Shown: positions 8,991-18,468 of the stretch, piece by piece
How positions within the stretch are numbered: position 1 is the first letter of the stretch
Layout: each line of letters opens with the position of its first letter
Source of the DNA: Arthrobacter oryzae
GTDB lineage: Bacteria; Actinomycetota; Actinomycetes; Actinomycetales; Micrococcaceae
Assembly (NCBI RefSeq): GCF_003634095.1
Contig: NZ_RBIR01000002.1
Coordinates: 372,001-436,000, forward strand
Direction: 5' to 3'
DNA length: 64,000 bases
The notes under the pieces: model-generated
Databases searched by the model: none
The model's input: only the letters and a program-made list of their open reading frames with translations
Told to the model about the DNA's origin: nothing
Position numbers and translations under genes: made by a program

Positions 8991-9083
8991 GTGGGCTCTT
9001 GCCCTTCCTCATAACGGTTTCCGCCGTGCTGTCTTCCCGAAGTAATTCGGGACGAGCGCGGGCGGACCTTTTACGTAGCTAGA

Positions 9084-9665
9084 TTAGTCTTCGGTCTTGA
9101 ACGGGAAGCCAAGCGCCTTGAGCAGCGCGCGGCCTTCGTCGTCGGTCTTGGCAGTGGTCACGACGGTGATGTCCATGCCGCGAACGCGGTCGATGGAATC
9201 CTGGTCGATCTCGTGGAACATAACCTGCTCGGTCAGACCGAAGGTGTAGTTGCCGTTGCCATCGAACTGCTTGCCGCTGAGGCCACGGAAGTCACGGATA
9301 CGCGGCAGAGCCAGCGTGACCAGACGGTCCAGGAATTCCCACATGCGGTCCCCACGCAGAGTTGCGTGTGCACCGATCGGCATGCCTTCGCGCAGCTTGA
9401 ACTGTGCGATCGACTTGCGGGCCTTGGTTACCTGCGGCTTCTGGCCGGTGATCAGGGTCAGATCGCGGACAGCGCCGTCGATCAGCTTGGAGTCCTTGGC
9501 GGCATCTCCAACACCCATGTTCACAACGACCTTCACCAGGCGGGGAACCTGGTTGACGTTCTGGTACTTGAATTCCTCAGTCAGCGTGTTCTTGATGGAA
9601 TCGGCGTACTTGGCCTTGAGGCGAGGAACGATCTTGCTTGCCGGAGTCTCGAGAGTCTCAGTCAT
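9084..9665 (-). CDS. rplE: 50S ribosomal protein L5
   Basis: 5S rRNA-binding protein L5, 193 residues. Visible landmarks: [39 protein letters not shown] and [20 protein letters not shown]. The ATG overlaps the rplX stop by one base (TAATG). The 93-nt gap to rpsH holds a small TCCCGAA/TTCGGGA hairpin at 9035-9052 and no S14 gene. Confidence 0.97.
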   Translation of the reverse strand: MTETLETPASKIVPRLKAKYADSIKNTLTEEFKYQNVNQVPRLVKVVVNMGVGDAAKDSKLIDGAVRDLTLITGQKPQVTKARKSIAQFKLREGMPIGAHATLRGDRMWEFLDRLVTLALPRIRDFRGLSGKQFDGNGNYTFGLTEQVMFHEIDQDSIDRVRGMDITVVTTAKTDDEGRALLKALGFPFKTED

Positions 9666-10024
9666 TAGATGTCCTTCCCTGAGCTCTTGGCCACGCGGAC
9701 GCGCACTTCACGCTTCACGCCATCGCGCTCAACGGTCTCGGTGCGGAAACCGACGCGGGTGGGCTTCTTGGTGGACGGGTCAACCAGAGCCACGTTGGAG
9801 ATGTGGATCGAAGCCTCAACGACCTCGATGCCACCGGTCTTGGTGCCGCGCTGCGACTGACCGACCTTGGTGTGCTTGGTTACGCGGTTAATGCCTTCGA
9901 CCAACACGCGGTTGGACTCCGGGAATACGCGCAGAACCTTGCCCTGCTTGCCTTTGTCGCCGCCGCGCTCAGCCTTGGCGCCAGTGATGACCTGAACGAG
10001 GTCACCCTTTTTGATCTTAGCCAT
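9665..10024 (-). CDS. rplX: 50S ribosomal protein L24
   Basis: Assembly-initiator protein L24, 119 residues, with the N-terminal KOW motif ([24 protein letters not shown]). The chain is slightly longer than the E. coli protein because of a C-terminal basic tail. It lies 3 nt after rplN and overlaps rplE by 1 nt. Confidence 0.97.
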   Translation of the reverse strand: MAKIKKGDLVQVITGAKAERGGDKGKQGKVLRVFPESNRVLVEGINRVTKHTKVGQSQRGTKTGGIEVVEASIHISNVALVDPSTKKPTRVGFRTETVERDGVKREVRVRVAKSSGKDI

Positions 10025-10027
10025 GGA

Positions 10028-10396
10028 CTAGAGCACCTCCGGAGCCAGAGAAACGATCTTCATGAACTTCTTGTCGCGAAGTTCACGACCCACCGGTCCG
10101 AAGATACGGGTACCGCGGGGGTCACCGTCGTTCTTCAGGATGACGGCAGCGTTCTCGTCAAACTTGATGTAGGAACCATCCGCACGGCGGCGTTCCTTCT
10201 TGGTACGGACGATGACAGCCTTGACGACGTCGCCCTTCTTTACGTTGCCGCCCGGAATTGCGTCCTTGACGGTAGCGACGATTACGTCGCCAATGCCTGC
10301 GTAGCGACGGCCAGATCCACCGAGAACGCGAATGGTAAGGATTTCCTTAGCACCCGTGTTGTCGGCGACCTTGAGTCGCGACTCCTGCTGAATCAC
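10028..10396 (-). CDS. rplN: 50S ribosomal protein L14
   Basis: Large-subunit protein L14, 122 residues, near-invariant sequence ([18 protein letters not shown], then [13 protein letters not shown]). The GTG start at 10396 is preceded by AAGGAG. It is the first gene of a separate spc transcription unit: a long non-coding stretch and a strong hairpin lie between it and rpsQ, whereas in E. coli spc has a promoter at the same place. Confidence 0.97.
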   Translation of the reverse strand: MIQQESRLKVADNTGAKEILTIRVLGGSGRRYAGIGDVIVATVKDAIPGGNVKKGDVVKAVIVRTKKERRRADGSYIKFDENAAVILKNDGDPRGTRIFGPVGRELRDKKFMKIVSLAPEVL

Positions 10397-10893
10397 TATT
10401 TACTCCTTGCGTCGCGCTGGTTCTCAGACCGAAATTCTTCCTACGGAATGAGCCTTGCGGAACGGTTGATCGGGGTGTCTCTTGACCTGCCTGGATTTTG
10501 CCAGAACCAGGCCTAAACGCCCGTGCCAAAAACATTTGCTTCCCAGGCGGATTCCGACGAATCGGGGCGCAAGGGGGCACTATGCCGTGGCACGATTGTT
10601 TACGAGGTTGATGACGGCGCGCAAAATGCGCCATACAAACTCAAAATCTTAGCACGTTTCAGGCGTATCCCCATATCACAGCGGGTCCCTGCAGCACAGC
10701 CCGGCCCATGCCGGCCCACTCCCCCGGAGCCCCGGCAGACAGAGAGTGAACGGCGTCACGCAGGACAGACTTTCGGCTCGGCTGCGGCTGCGCTCCCCCG
10801 GAAACCCGGCCCGGCGCCGTCGTGGGCCCCCTCAAAGACTGCCTGGCGTGACGCCAAGCGCGGCCAGCGCGGCCGCCGGCTCCCCGCGGCAAC
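10397..10893 (-). promoter_or_regulatory. Promoter and long leader region of rplN (spc) operon
   Basis: About 500 nt without a gene between the rpsQ terminator and rplN. The best promoter sign is TAAGAT on the minus strand (10651-10646), with no good -35 partner. About 7 nt after the inferred start lies a hairpin, GGCGCG-CAAAA-TGCGCC (10616-10632). This leaves a leader of about 240 nt. A leader this long before a ribosomal operon could hold a control element, but I recognise no known motif. No open frame here has coding character. Confidence 0.35.
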
Positions 10894-10935
10894 GCAGAAG
10901 CCCCCGCTCCCCCAGAGGGGAACGAGGGCTTCTGC
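10894..10935 (-). terminator. Strong hairpin downstream of rpsQ
   Basis: 19-bp stem (arms 10894-10912 and 10917-10935, two G-U pairs, CAGA loop), about 30 nt past the rpsQ stop. There is no U tail on the minus strand. It most likely marks the end of the S10 operon. Confidence 0.75.
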
Positions 10936-10963
10936 TGTATCACCAGGCACCTAGGTGCAGGTG

Positions 10964-11272
10964 TTACTTGGCCTTTTCGAGGATCTCGACCAGACGCCAC
11001 CGCTTGGTAGCGGACAGCGGACGGGTCTCGGCGAGGAGTACGAGGTCGCCGATGCCGGCGCTGTTCTCTTCGTCGTGAGCCTTGATCTTGGCGTTGCGGC
11101 GGATGACCTTGCCGTAGAGGGCGTGCTTCACGCGGTCTTCGACCTGGACAACGATGGTCTTTTCCATCTTGTCCGAGACGACGTAGCCGCGCTTAGTCTT
11201 ACGGTAACCGCGCTCGTCAGCCTTGGCTGCGTCGGAAACAGTTTCCGTCACGTTCTCGTCCTTTTCACTCAC
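10964..11272 (-). CDS. rpsQ: 30S ribosomal protein S17
   Basis: 16S rRNA-binding protein S17, 102 residues, with an acidic N-terminal extension ([16 protein letters not shown]) before the core [20 protein letters not shown]. The GTG start overlaps the rpmC TGA by 4 nt. Last gene before the hairpin at 10894-10935, so S10 operon transcripts probably end here. Confidence 0.97.
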   Translation of the reverse strand: MSEKDENVTETVSDAAKADERGYRKTKRGYVVSDKMEKTIVVQVEDRVKHALYGKVIRRNAKIKAHDEENSAGIGDLVLLAETRPLSATKRWRLVEILEKAK

Positions 11273-11598
11273 TTGGCATCCTCCTCGGTTTCAACCGTTT
11301 CAGCCTTTTCAGCCTTCTTGGTTGCAGCCTTCTTGGACTTCTTTTCTTCCTTGGCTTCCACAACCGGTGCGGCAACCTCGGCACGAATGCCCAGCTCGCG
11401 CTCACGGAGAACGGTGTAGATGCGGGCGATGTCCTTCTTTACCGCGCGCAGACGACCGTGGTTCTCCAGCTGACCGGTGGCGGACTGGAAACGCAGGTTG
11501 AACAGCTCTTCCTTGGCCTTGCGGAGTTCTTCAACGAGTCGCTCGTTGTCGAAACCGTCCAGCTGTGCGGATGCAAGTTCCTTGGATCCTACTGACAT
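11269..11598 (-). CDS. rpmC: 50S ribosomal protein L29 with charged C-terminal tail
   Basis: L29 lies beside the peptide exit tunnel. The core ([20 protein letters not shown], then [18 protein letters not shown]) is complete, but the protein has 109 residues against about 65 in most bacteria. The extra 35-40 residues form a Lys/Ala/Glu-rich low-complexity tail ([20 protein letters not shown]). It starts 2 nt after the rplP stop and overlaps rpsQ. Confidence 0.96.
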   Translation of the reverse strand: MSVGSKELASAQLDGFDNERLVEELRKAKEELFNLRFQSATGQLENHGRLRAVKKDIARIYTVLRERELGIRAEVAAPVVEAKEEKKSKKAATKKAEKAETVETEEDAK

Positions 11599-11600
11599 TT

Positions 11601-12017
11601 CTATTCACCACCTTCGCGACGCAGAATGCGTGCTTTCAACGGGAGCTTGTGGATCGCCAGGCGCAGTGCCTCGCGAGCAACAGATTCCTCGACACCGGAG
11701 ATCTCGAAGAGAACCCGGCCCGGCTTGACGTTTGAGACCCACCATTCCGGAGAACCCTTACCGGAACCCATGCGGGTTTCGGCCGGCTTCTTCGTCAGCG
11801 GACGGTCCGGGTAGATGTTGATCCAGACCTTTCCGCCACGCTTGATGTGGCGGGTCATCGCGATACGGGCAGATTCGATCTGACGGTTCGTGACGTAGGC
11901 CGGGCTCAGAGCCTGGATGCCCCACTCACCGAAGGAGACCTGGGTGCCACCCGTAGCAGCGCCGGAACGACCCGGGTGGTGCTGCTTACGGTGCTTGACT
12001 CGACGTGGGATAAGCAT
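11601..12017 (-). CDS. rplP: 50S ribosomal protein L16
   Basis: L16, 138 residues, organises the A-site side of the large subunit. Landmarks: [37 protein letters not shown] and [19 protein letters not shown]. Abuts rpsC without a gap. Confidence 0.97.
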   Translation of the reverse strand: MLIPRRVKHRKQHHPGRSGAATGGTQVSFGEWGIQALSPAYVTNRQIESARIAMTRHIKRGGKVWINIYPDRPLTKKPAETRMGSGKGSPEWWVSNVKPGRVLFEISGVEESVAREALRLAIHKLPLKARILRREGGE

Positions 12018-12854
12018 TTAAGCCTGTCCTCCTTCTACAGCGGCAGGAGCCGCCTCAGCTGCCGGAGCTTCGGCGGCAGCGGGTGCTGCCTCAGCTGCGG
12101 GGCGGTCGGTACGACGACGGCGGTCACCACGGTCGGCGCCACCCGGGCGGCCCGGGCGGTCGCTGGCACCACGGCCGCGGGACGGAGCAGCAGCTGCCTG
12201 CTGAGCCAGTTCCTTGGCGGTGACGTCGCCCTTGTAGATCCAGACCTTCACGCCGATGCGGCCGAAGGTGGTCTTGGCCTCGTAGAAGCCGTAGTCGATG
12301 TTCGCACGCAGGGTGTGCAGGGGCACACGGCCTTCGCGGTAGAACTCCGAGCGGGACATTTCCGCGCCGCCCAGTCGACCCGAACATGCGATACGGATAC
12401 CCTTGGCACCGGCACGCTGTGCGGACTGCATGGCCTTCTTCATCGCACGGCGGAATGCCACGCGGGAAGTCAGCTGCTCAGCAACGCCCTGGGCAACAAG
12501 CTGAGCTTCCATCTCGGGGTTCTTGACCTCGAGGATGTTCAGCTGAACCTGCTTGCCCGTGAGCTTTTCGAGCTCGCCGCGGATGCGGTCTGCTTCGGCG
12601 CCGCGGCGGCCGATAACGATGCCCGGACGTGCCGTGTGGATATCCACGCGGACACGGTCGCGGGTGCGCTCGATTTCGACCTTGGCGATGCCGGCGCGCT
12701 CCATGCCCGTGGACATGAGCTGGCGGATACGGATGTCTTCGCGAACGAAGTCCTTGTACCGCTGGCCGGCCTTGGTGCTGTCAGCAAACCAGTGCGATAC
12801 GTGATCGGTGGTGATGCCGAGTCGGAACCCGTGCGGGTTAACTTTCTGTCCCAC
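12018..12854 (-). CDS. rpsC: 30S ribosomal protein S3
   Basis: mRNA-entry protein S3, 278 residues. The N-terminal domain starts [13 protein letters not shown] (GTG start), the KH domain includes [20 protein letters not shown], and the C-terminal domain has [20 protein letters not shown]. About 65 residues of Ala/Pro/Arg-rich tail follow the core, longer than in E. coli, as in related actinobacteria. It directly abuts rplV and rplP. Confidence 0.97.
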   Translation of the reverse strand: MGQKVNPHGFRLGITTDHVSHWFADSTKAGQRYKDFVREDIRIRQLMSTGMERAGIAKVEIERTRDRVRVDIHTARPGIVIGRRGAEADRIRGELEKLTGKQVQLNILEVKNPEMEAQLVAQGVAEQLTSRVAFRRAMKKAMQSAQRAGAKGIRIACSGRLGGAEMSRSEFYREGRVPLHTLRANIDYGFYEAKTTFGRIGVKVWIYKGDVTAKELAQQAAAAPSRGRGASDRPGRPGGADRGDRRRRTDRPAAEAAPAAAEAPAAEAAPAAVEGGQA

Positions 12855-13220
12855 TTAGCGAGCCTCCTCTTTCTCCGGGGTAGCGACTACCACGGTGATG
12901 TGGCTCGTGCGCTTCTTGATCTGAAATGCACGACCCTGGGCACGCGGCTGGAACCGCTTCATGGTCGGGCCTTCATCAACAAACGCTTCGCTGATGATGA
13001 GGTCACCTTCGTCAAACGCCACACCGTCGCGGTCCGCGAGGACCCGGGCGTTGGAGATTGCTGACTGTACTACCTTGAATACCGGCTCCGAAGCTGCCTG
13101 CGGGGCAAACTTCAGAATTGCCAGAGCCTCATTCGCTTGCTTACCACGAACAAGGTTGACGACGCGCCGGGCCTTCATAGGCGTTACGCGGATATGACGC
13201 GCAATTGCCTTGGCTTCCAT
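12855..13220 (-). CDS. rplV: 50S ribosomal protein L22
   Basis: L22 lines the exit tunnel; 121 residues. Starts [20 protein letters not shown] and carries the signature [20 protein letters not shown]. Between it and rpsS lie 38 nt; rpsC follows with no gap. The loop region shows no macrolide-resistance change that I recognise. Confidence 0.97.
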   Translation of the reverse strand: MEAKAIARHIRVTPMKARRVVNLVRGKQANEALAILKFAPQAASEPVFKVVQSAISNARVLADRDGVAFDEGDLIISEAFVDEGPTMKRFQPRAQGRAFQIKKRTSHITVVVATPEKEEAR

Positions 13221-13258
13221 TGCTTTCCTTCTCTCGTCTTTGACGTAAGTGCAGGCGC

Positions 13259-13540
13259 CTAGCGGCGCTTGCCCTTACGGTCGTCCTTGACATGGCCGCG
13301 GAATGTCCGCGTTTGAGCGAATTCGCCGAGCTTGTGCCCGACCATCGACTCGGTGACAAACACCGGGATGTGCTTGCGTCCGTCGTGCACGGCGATCGTG
13401 TGGCCGAGCATGTCGGGGACGATCATCGAACGGCGGGACCAGGTCTTGATGACGTTCTTGGTGCCCTTTTCGTTTTCCCTTGCTACCTTCACAAAGAGGT
13501 GCTGGTCAACGAAAGGACCTTTTTTCAGGCTGCGTGGCAT
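13259..13540 (-). CDS. rpsS: 30S ribosomal protein S19
   Basis: S19, 93 residues, head of the small subunit. Nearly canonical sequence: [35 protein letters not shown] and [16 protein letters not shown]. It lies 12 nt after rplB. Confidence 0.97.
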   Translation of the reverse strand: MPRSLKKGPFVDQHLFVKVARENEKGTKNVIKTWSRRSMIVPDMLGHTIAVHDGRKHIPVFVTESMVGHKLGEFAQTRTFRGHVKDDRKGKRR

Positions 13541-13552
13541 GTGTCCAGGCTC

Positions 13553-14392
13553 CTATCGCTTGTTCTTGCCAGTACGACGGCGACGAACAATAAGCTTGTC
13601 GCTCTCTTTGTTGGGACGGCGGGTGCGACCTTCGCGCTTACCGTTCGGGTTGACGGGGTGACGTCCACCGGACGTCTTACCCTCGCCACCACCGTGGGGG
13701 TGGTCAACCGGGTTCATGGCGACACCACGGACGGTCGGGCGAACGCCCTTCCAGCGCATGCGGCCAGCCTTGCCCCAGTTGATGTTCGACTGCTCGGCGT
13801 TGCCGACCTCGCCGACGGTTGCGCGGCAGCGCACGTCAACGTTGCGGATTTCACCGGAGGGCAGACGCAGCTGGGCGAAACGGCCTTCCTTGGCAACAAG
13901 CTGGATCGATGCGCCGGCGGAGCGGCCCATCTTGGCGCCGCCACCCGGACGCAGTTCGACTGCGTGGATTACGGTACCGACCGGGATGTTGCGCAGCGGA
14001 AGGTTGTTGCCGGGCTTGATGTCAGCGTCGGCACCTGCCTCTACGAAGTCACCCTGGGACAGCTTGTTCGGGGCGATGATGTACCGCTTGGTGCCATCAA
14101 CGTAGTGCAGGAGGGCGATCCGAGCCGTGCGGTTCGGGTCGTACTCGATTTCGGCAACGCGGGCGTTGACGCCGTCCTTGTCGTGGCGACGGAAGTCGAT
14201 CAGACGGTACTGGCGCTTGTGTCCACCACCCTTGTGACGGGTCGTGATCTTACCGGAGTTGTTACGGCCACCCTTTTTCGGGAGGGGACGTACCAACGAC
14301 TTTTCCGGCGTCGACCGCGTGATTTCAGTGAAGTCCGCTACGCTCGAGCCACGGCGGCCCGGTGTAGTCGGCTTGTATTTACGGATTCCCAT
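13553..14392 (-). CDS. rplB: 50S ribosomal protein L2
   Basis: L2, 279 residues, needed for subunit association and peptidyl-transferase integrity. Conserved points: [33 protein letters not shown], and the C-terminal [20 protein letters not shown] block with the essential histidine. The ATG is preceded by a purine-rich site in the 29-nt gap from rplW. Confidence 0.97.
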   Translation of the reverse strand: MGIRKYKPTTPGRRGSSVADFTEITRSTPEKSLVRPLPKKGGRNNSGKITTRHKGGGHKRQYRLIDFRRHDKDGVNARVAEIEYDPNRTARIALLHYVDGTKRYIIAPNKLSQGDFVEAGADADIKPGNNLPLRNIPVGTVIHAVELRPGGGAKMGRSAGASIQLVAKEGRFAQLRLPSGEIRNVDVRCRATVGEVGNAEQSNINWGKAGRMRWKGVRPTVRGVAMNPVDHPHGGGEGKTSGGRHPVNPNGKREGRTRRPNKESDKLIVRRRRTGKNKR

Positions 14393-14421
14393 AATTTATT
14401 TCCTCGTTAAAGTGGTCTCCG

Positions 14422-14727
14422 CTATGAAAGCGGACCGCCGAAGATGTCGATAGTGCCTTCTTTGAGGCTCACAATTGCACGCTTGGTGTTCTTGCGAGTA
14501 CCCCAGCCGAATTTGGTCCGCTTGCGCTTACCGGCACGGTTGATGGTGTTGATCGATTCGACCTTGACGGAGAAGATTTTCTCCACGGCCAGCTTGATCT
14601 CGGTCTTGTTCGAGCGGGGGTCCACCAGGAAGGTGTACTTGCCCTCATCGATCAGGCCGTAGCTCTTTTCCGAAACAACGGGTGCAAGCACGACGTCGCG
14701 CGGGTCTTTGATGGTGGCTGCGCTCAC
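14422..14727 (-). CDS. rplW: 50S ribosomal protein L23
   Basis: L23, 101 residues, docking site for trigger factor and SRP at the exit tunnel. Contains [20 protein letters not shown] and [17 protein letters not shown]. The GTG start overlaps the rplD stop (GTGA). Confidence 0.97.
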   Translation of the reverse strand: MSAATIKDPRDVVLAPVVSEKSYGLIDEGKYTFLVDPRSNKTEIKLAVEKIFSVKVESINTINRAGKRKRTKFGWGTRKNTKRAIVSLKEGTIDIFGGPLS

Positions 14728-15344
14728 TTGGCATCCTCCTCGTTCTTTGCAACCTTGCTAGCAACGAATGCTTCGTAGGCGGCCTTGGTGAAGACTACGT
14801 CGTCGGAAACGAGAACGTCGTAGGTGTTCAGCTGGTCTGCGTACAGAACGTGAACTTCCTCGAGGTTGCGCACGGACAGTGCAGCAACATCGTTGGCGCG
14901 CTCAATGACAACGAGCAGGTTCTTGCGCTCGGAAACTCCGCGCAGGGTTGCCAGTGCTTCCTTGGAGGACGGCGTGGAGCCGGCAACCAGATCAGCAACG
15001 ACGTGGACGCGGCCGTTGCGGGCGCGGTCCGAGAGTGCGCCGCGCAGTGCAGCAGCAATCATCTTCTTGGGGGTGCGCTGGCTGTAGTCACGCGGCGTGG
15101 GGCCGTGGACAACGCCACCACCGGTCATGTGAGGAGCACGGATGGAACCCTGACGGGCGCGGCCGGTGCCCTTCTGCTTGAACGGCTTGCGACCTGCACC
15201 GGAAACCTCGGCGCGGGTCTTGGTCTTGTGGGTACCCTGGCGAGCAGCAGCGAGCTGGGCAACGACGACCTGGTGCAGCAGCGGCACGTTGGTCTGTACG
15301 TCGAAGATCTCTGCAGGCAGGTCAACCTTGACAGTGCTAGTCAT
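14724..15344 (-). CDS. rplD: 50S ribosomal protein L4
   Basis: L4, 206 residues. Holds the tunnel-loop sequence [20 protein letters not shown] with [16 protein letters not shown], typical for bacterial L4. In E. coli L4 autoregulates the S10 operon; no equivalent leader is recognised here. It starts 4 nt after the rplC stop. Confidence 0.97.
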   Translation of the reverse strand: MTSTVKVDLPAEIFDVQTNVPLLHQVVVAQLAAARQGTHKTKTRAEVSGAGRKPFKQKGTGRARQGSIRAPHMTGGGVVHGPTPRDYSQRTPKKMIAAALRGALSDRARNGRVHVVADLVAGSTPSSKEALATLRGVSERKNLLVVIERANDVAALSVRNLEEVHVLYADQLNTYDVLVSDDVVFTKAAYEAFVASKVAKNEEDAK

Positions 15345-15348
15345 TGAA

Positions 15349-15999
15349 CTAGGCTCCCTTCACGGCGGTGCGTACGAGTACGACCTGGCCGCGGGCGCCG
15401 GGGACGGCGCCCTTGATCAGGAGCAGCGACTTCTCGACGTCAACCGCGTGGACCGTGAGGTTCAGCGTGGTGTGACGAACGGCGCCCATGCGGCCGGCCA
15501 TTTTCATGCCCTTGAAGACGCGGCTCGGGGTGGATGCGCCACCGATTGAACCGGGCTTACGGTGGTTCTTGTGGGCACCGTGGGAAGCGCCAACGCCGTG
15601 GAAGCCGTGACGCTTCATAACACCGGCGAAGCCCTTACCCTTGGTGGTGCCAACGACGTCGATCTTCTGGCCGGCTTCGAAGAGCTCTACGGAGAGCTCC
15701 TGGCCCAGCTCGTAAGAGTCAGCATCTGCAGTGCGCAGTTCTACGACGTGGCGGCGAGGCGTGACGCCTGCCTTTTCAAAGTGACCAGCCAGCGGCTTGG
15801 TGACCTTGCGGGGATCGATCTGGCCGTAGCCGATCTGAACGGCGACATAGCCATCAGTTTCTGCATTGCGCAGCTGCGTGATGACGTTCGAGTCAGCCTG
15901 GACCACAGTGACGGGGATGAGCTTGTTGTTCTCGTCCCAGACCTGGGTCATGCCGAGCTTCGTGCCCAGCAGGCCCTTTACGTTACGGGTTGCGGTCAT
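15349..15999 (-). CDS. rplC: 50S ribosomal protein L3
   Basis: L3, 216 residues, an early assembly protein near the peptidyl-transferase centre. Landmarks: [36 protein letters not shown] and the loop [20 protein letters not shown]. It is the second gene of the S10 operon, 17 nt after rpsJ. Confidence 0.97.
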   Translation of the reverse strand: MTATRNVKGLLGTKLGMTQVWDENNKLIPVTVVQADSNVITQLRNAETDGYVAVQIGYGQIDPRKVTKPLAGHFEKAGVTPRRHVVELRTADADSYELGQELSVELFEAGQKIDVVGTTKGKGFAGVMKRHGFHGVGASHGAHKNHRKPGSIGGASTPSRVFKGMKMAGRMGAVRHTTLNLTVHAVDVEKSLLLIKGAVPGARGQVVLVRTAVKGA

Positions 16000-16016
16000 A
16001 GTCTCTCAGCACCTCC

Positions 16017-16325
16017 CTACAGCTTGATTTCGATGTTCACGTCGGCCGGCAGGTCGAGACGCATGAGCGAATCAACAGCCTTGGGCGTGGGATCGATGAT
16101 GTCGATAAGACGCTTGTGCGTGCGCATTTCAAAGTGCTCGCGGCTGTCCTTGTACTTGTGCGGAGAGCGAATAACGCAGTACACGTTCTTCTCCGTCGGC
16201 AGCGGCACGGGGCCAACTACAGTTGCGCCTGCGCGCGTGACCGTCTCAACGATCTTCCGTGCTGAAACGTCAATGACCTCGTGGTCGTATGACTTCAGCC
16301 GGATGCGGATTTTTTGTCCCGCCAT
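16017..16325 (-). CDS. rpsJ: 30S ribosomal protein S10
   Basis: S10 / NusE, 102 residues: a ribosome head protein and a NusB partner in antitermination. Highly conserved: [38 protein letters not shown] and [20 protein letters not shown]. The ATG at 16325 is the conventional start; an open frame runs about 95 codons further 5' but lacks similarity. First gene of the S10 operon. Confidence 0.97.
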
Positions 16326-16709
16326 GTCGCCTGACTCTCTTTCAGTAAATGCTGCTCTGTTTACTTGCCTGTTGTATGTGGCTGCCGAAGCATTTGAAGT
16401 CGTGACTACCACCCGCCGCACAAGCTGAATCCGGAAAGATCCGGGTTCCTCAACCTGCCGACGTAACCGACCCCCGCGGTCGGGCGTGTCGTACGTTTTC
16501 ACACGCACGCATCCGCAATTCCATGGGGAGTGGGTTATGTTTGGTCTCTCACTTGGACCCTGACACCCGGCATTATCCGGATCGGGACGCGAAAGAGCGC
16601 TTGAACAACTCATCTAGTATGCCGGAATTTGCGGGCAGAAGCGAATCAGGCCGGTGAACGGGGCCGCCCAGGCGTTGTCCTCCATCCCCATCAAATGGAT
16701 GATAGGGGC
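16326..16709. promoter_or_regulatory. Divergent control region, rpsJ / GH1 glycosidase
   Basis: About 380 nt between divergent starts, without a credible gene. For rpsJ the leader holds a short CCGGA-AAGA-TCCGG hairpin near 16433-16446. On the plus strand TAGTAT (16615-16620) is a reasonable -10 for the glycosidase and would give a leader of about 80 nt. I find no convincing -35 on either strand and no LacI-type operator. Confidence 0.3.
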
Positions 16710-18143
16710 ATGACTGTGCAGGACCCTGTAGCAGTTCAGGCCCTCGCCGCGCGCCTGAGCCCCGGATTCACGCTCGGAGTGGCCTCCGCGGCCTTCCAGA
16801 TCGAGGGAAACCTCGCCGCCGGCGGCCGCGGCCCCTCGGGCTGGGACGCGTTCGCGGAAAAGCCGGGGAACATCCTGTACGGGCACTCCCCCGCCGTCGC
16901 CTGCGACCACTATAACCGGGCTGAAGAAGACATCGAGCTCATCCGCGGCCTCGGGATCGACTCCTACCGGTTTTCGATCTCCTGGCCGAGGATCCAGCCG
17001 GGAGGCAGCGGCCCCTTCAATCCGGCGGGCCTGGACTTCTACGATCGCCTGATCGACCAGCTGCTTGCCGCCGGGATTTCGCCCATGGCCACCCTGTACC
17101 ACTGGGACACGCCGCTGCCCCTCGAGCACCGCGGCGGTTGGATGAACCGCGCGACGGCGGAACGGTTCGCCGATTACAGCGAAGCCGCCGGCGCGCGGTT
17201 CGGCGATCGCGTGGCGCAGTGGGTGACGCTCAACGAGCCCGCCTCGGTCACCCTCAACGGCTACGCGCTGGGAACCCATGCGCCCGGCCACGGGCTGCTC
17301 TTCGATGCCTTGCCGTCGGTTCACCACCAGCTCCTCGGCCATGGGCTGGCGGTGCAGGCCCTCCGGGCGGCGGGCGTCAAGGGCGCCGTCGGGGTCACAA
17401 ACCTGCATTCTCCCGTAAGGCCGGCCTCCGGTTCCGTCACCGACAGGCTGCTCGCCAGGGTGTTCGACCTCATGCTCAACCGGATCTATGCGGACCCGAT
17501 CCTGTTGGGCCGCTTCCCCAAACCGCCGCTGATGGCACGGCCGTGGTTTCGTTCCCTGCGGGGCATCCCGGATGCTGACCTCGCCACCATCCGCCAGCCG
17601 CTGGACTTCTACGGGCTGAACTACTACTACCCCGTGAAGGTGGCGACGGGGCGCGGCGGAGGCGGCCCCTCCGGCGCGGCGGAAGCGATGCTGAAGGTGC
17701 CGTTCCACCTCGCCGGGTTCCCGGAGTACGGGCTCACCGGATTCGGCTGGCCCGTCGCGCCCGACCATCTGGGCATCCTGCTGCGGGAGCTGAAGGACAG
17801 GTACGGGGACGCACTGCCGCCGCTCTACATCACGGAAAGCGGGGCAAGCTTCCCCGAGCCCGACCACGTCACCGGTCCCCTTCCGGACGCCGCCCGGATC
17901 AGCTACCTGGCCGCGCACCTTGGCGAGGCGGTCGATGCCACGGCTCCCGGGGGCATTGCCCACGACGTCGATCTGCTCGGCTACTACGTCTGGACCCTCA
18001 TGGACAACTTCGAATGGGCGGCCGGGTACTCCCAGCGTTTCGGCCTGGTGCACGTGGACTTCGAGACCCTGCAGCGCACGCCGAAGGAGTCGTATTACTG
18101 GTACCGGGACCTCGCCCGGGCCCGGGAGCCCCGGCGAGGATAG
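16710..18143 (+). CDS. Glycoside hydrolase family 1, probable beta-glucosidase
   Basis: Retaining glycosidase of family GH1 hydrolysing beta-glucosides or beta-galactosides; 477 residues from the ATG at 16710, probably cytosolic as no signal peptide is visible. Acid/base E176 lies in TLNEP and nucleophile E376 in ITESG (ITENG in many members; ESG is tolerated). Substrate-site motifs AAFQIEG, YRFSISWPRIQP and the C-terminal GYYVWTLMDNFEWAAGYSQRFGL are present. Starts at 16629 or 16695 are also possible; 16710 matches the usual family length. It is embedded between S10 and str operons and may use sugar brought in by a transporter encoded elsewhere. Exact substrate unknown. Confidence 0.92.
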   Translation: MTVQDPVAVQALAARLSPGFTLGVASAAFQIEGNLAAGGRGPSGWDAFAEKPGNILYGHSPAVACDHYNRAEEDIELIRGLGIDSYRFSISWPRIQPGGSGPFNPAGLDFYDRLIDQLLAAGISPMATLYHWDTPLPLEHRGGWMNRATAERFADYSEAAGARFGDRVAQWVTLNEPASVTLNGYALGTHAPGHGLLFDALPSVHHQLLGHGLAVQALRAAGVKGAVGVTNLHSPVRPASGSVTDRLLARVFDLMLNRIYADPILLGRFPKPPLMARPWFRSLRGIPDADLATIRQPLDFYGLNYYYPVKVATGRGGGGPSGAAEAMLKVPFHLAGFPEYGLTGFGWPVAPDHLGILLRELKDRYGDALPPLYITESGASFPEPDHVTGPLPDAARISYLAAHLGEAVDATAPGGIAHDVDLLGYYVWTLMDNFEWAAGYSQRFGLVHVDFETLQRTPKESYYWYRDLARAREPRRG

Positions 18144-18212
18144 GCCGGGCGGATGGGCCGGCCGGACACCCGACCGCGCCGCCGGGGTCGGCCGCCGGTT
18201 GCTGTCAGCGCA

Positions 18213-18338
18213 CTACTCGTTGCGGTTTGCCCTGGTGATGCGTTTGGTGCGCTCGATCTCCCGGCGGAAATGCTTCTTCGCCCAGAAGAATGCCACCACC
18301 ACCGCGACGGCGAGCAGTAGAAAAATAAACCAGCCCAT
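18213..18338 (-). CDS. Small single-pass membrane protein (41 aa), unknown function
   Basis: Short gene, easily missed by length cut-offs. The ATG at 18338 is preceded by AAGGAG at 7-nt spacing, and the frame closes with TAG at 18213. The product begins MGWFIFLLLAVAVVVAFFW, a single hydrophobic helix at residues 3-19, followed by a strongly basic cytoplasmic tail (AKKHFRREIERTKRITRANR). It is read in the same direction as tuf, just beyond the tuf terminator, and converges on the GH1 gene. I do not recognise the family. The good ribosome site and clean helix-plus-basic-tail design argue that it is real. Confidence 0.72.
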   Translation of the reverse strand: MGWFIFLLLAVAVVVAFFWAKKHFRREIERTKRITRANRNE

Positions 18339-18380
18339 GGTGAGCTCCTTTCCCCTCCTGCAAAGGTAGCAGGAACTTAA

Positions 18381-18420
18381 AAGGAACAGCCCCGCTGCAA
18401 GTGCAGTGGGGCTGTTCCTT
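18381..18420 (-). terminator. Rho-independent terminator of tuf
   Basis: 19-bp inverted repeat (18381-18399 / 18402-18420, one G-U pair) beginning AAGGAACAGCCCC. On the minus strand it ends in TTTT. It lies about 50 nt past the tuf stop. Confidence 0.85.
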
Positions 18421-18468
18421 AGTTCTCCGCGGCCGTCAGACGGCCGGGATGACTGTGATCAGCAAGTA

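Noticed and set aside
9035..9052. Remnant of rpsN or a terminator in the rplE-rpsH gap
   Set aside because: The spacer has no S14-like codons in any frame, and the 7-bp stem lacks a U tail; kept only as a note.
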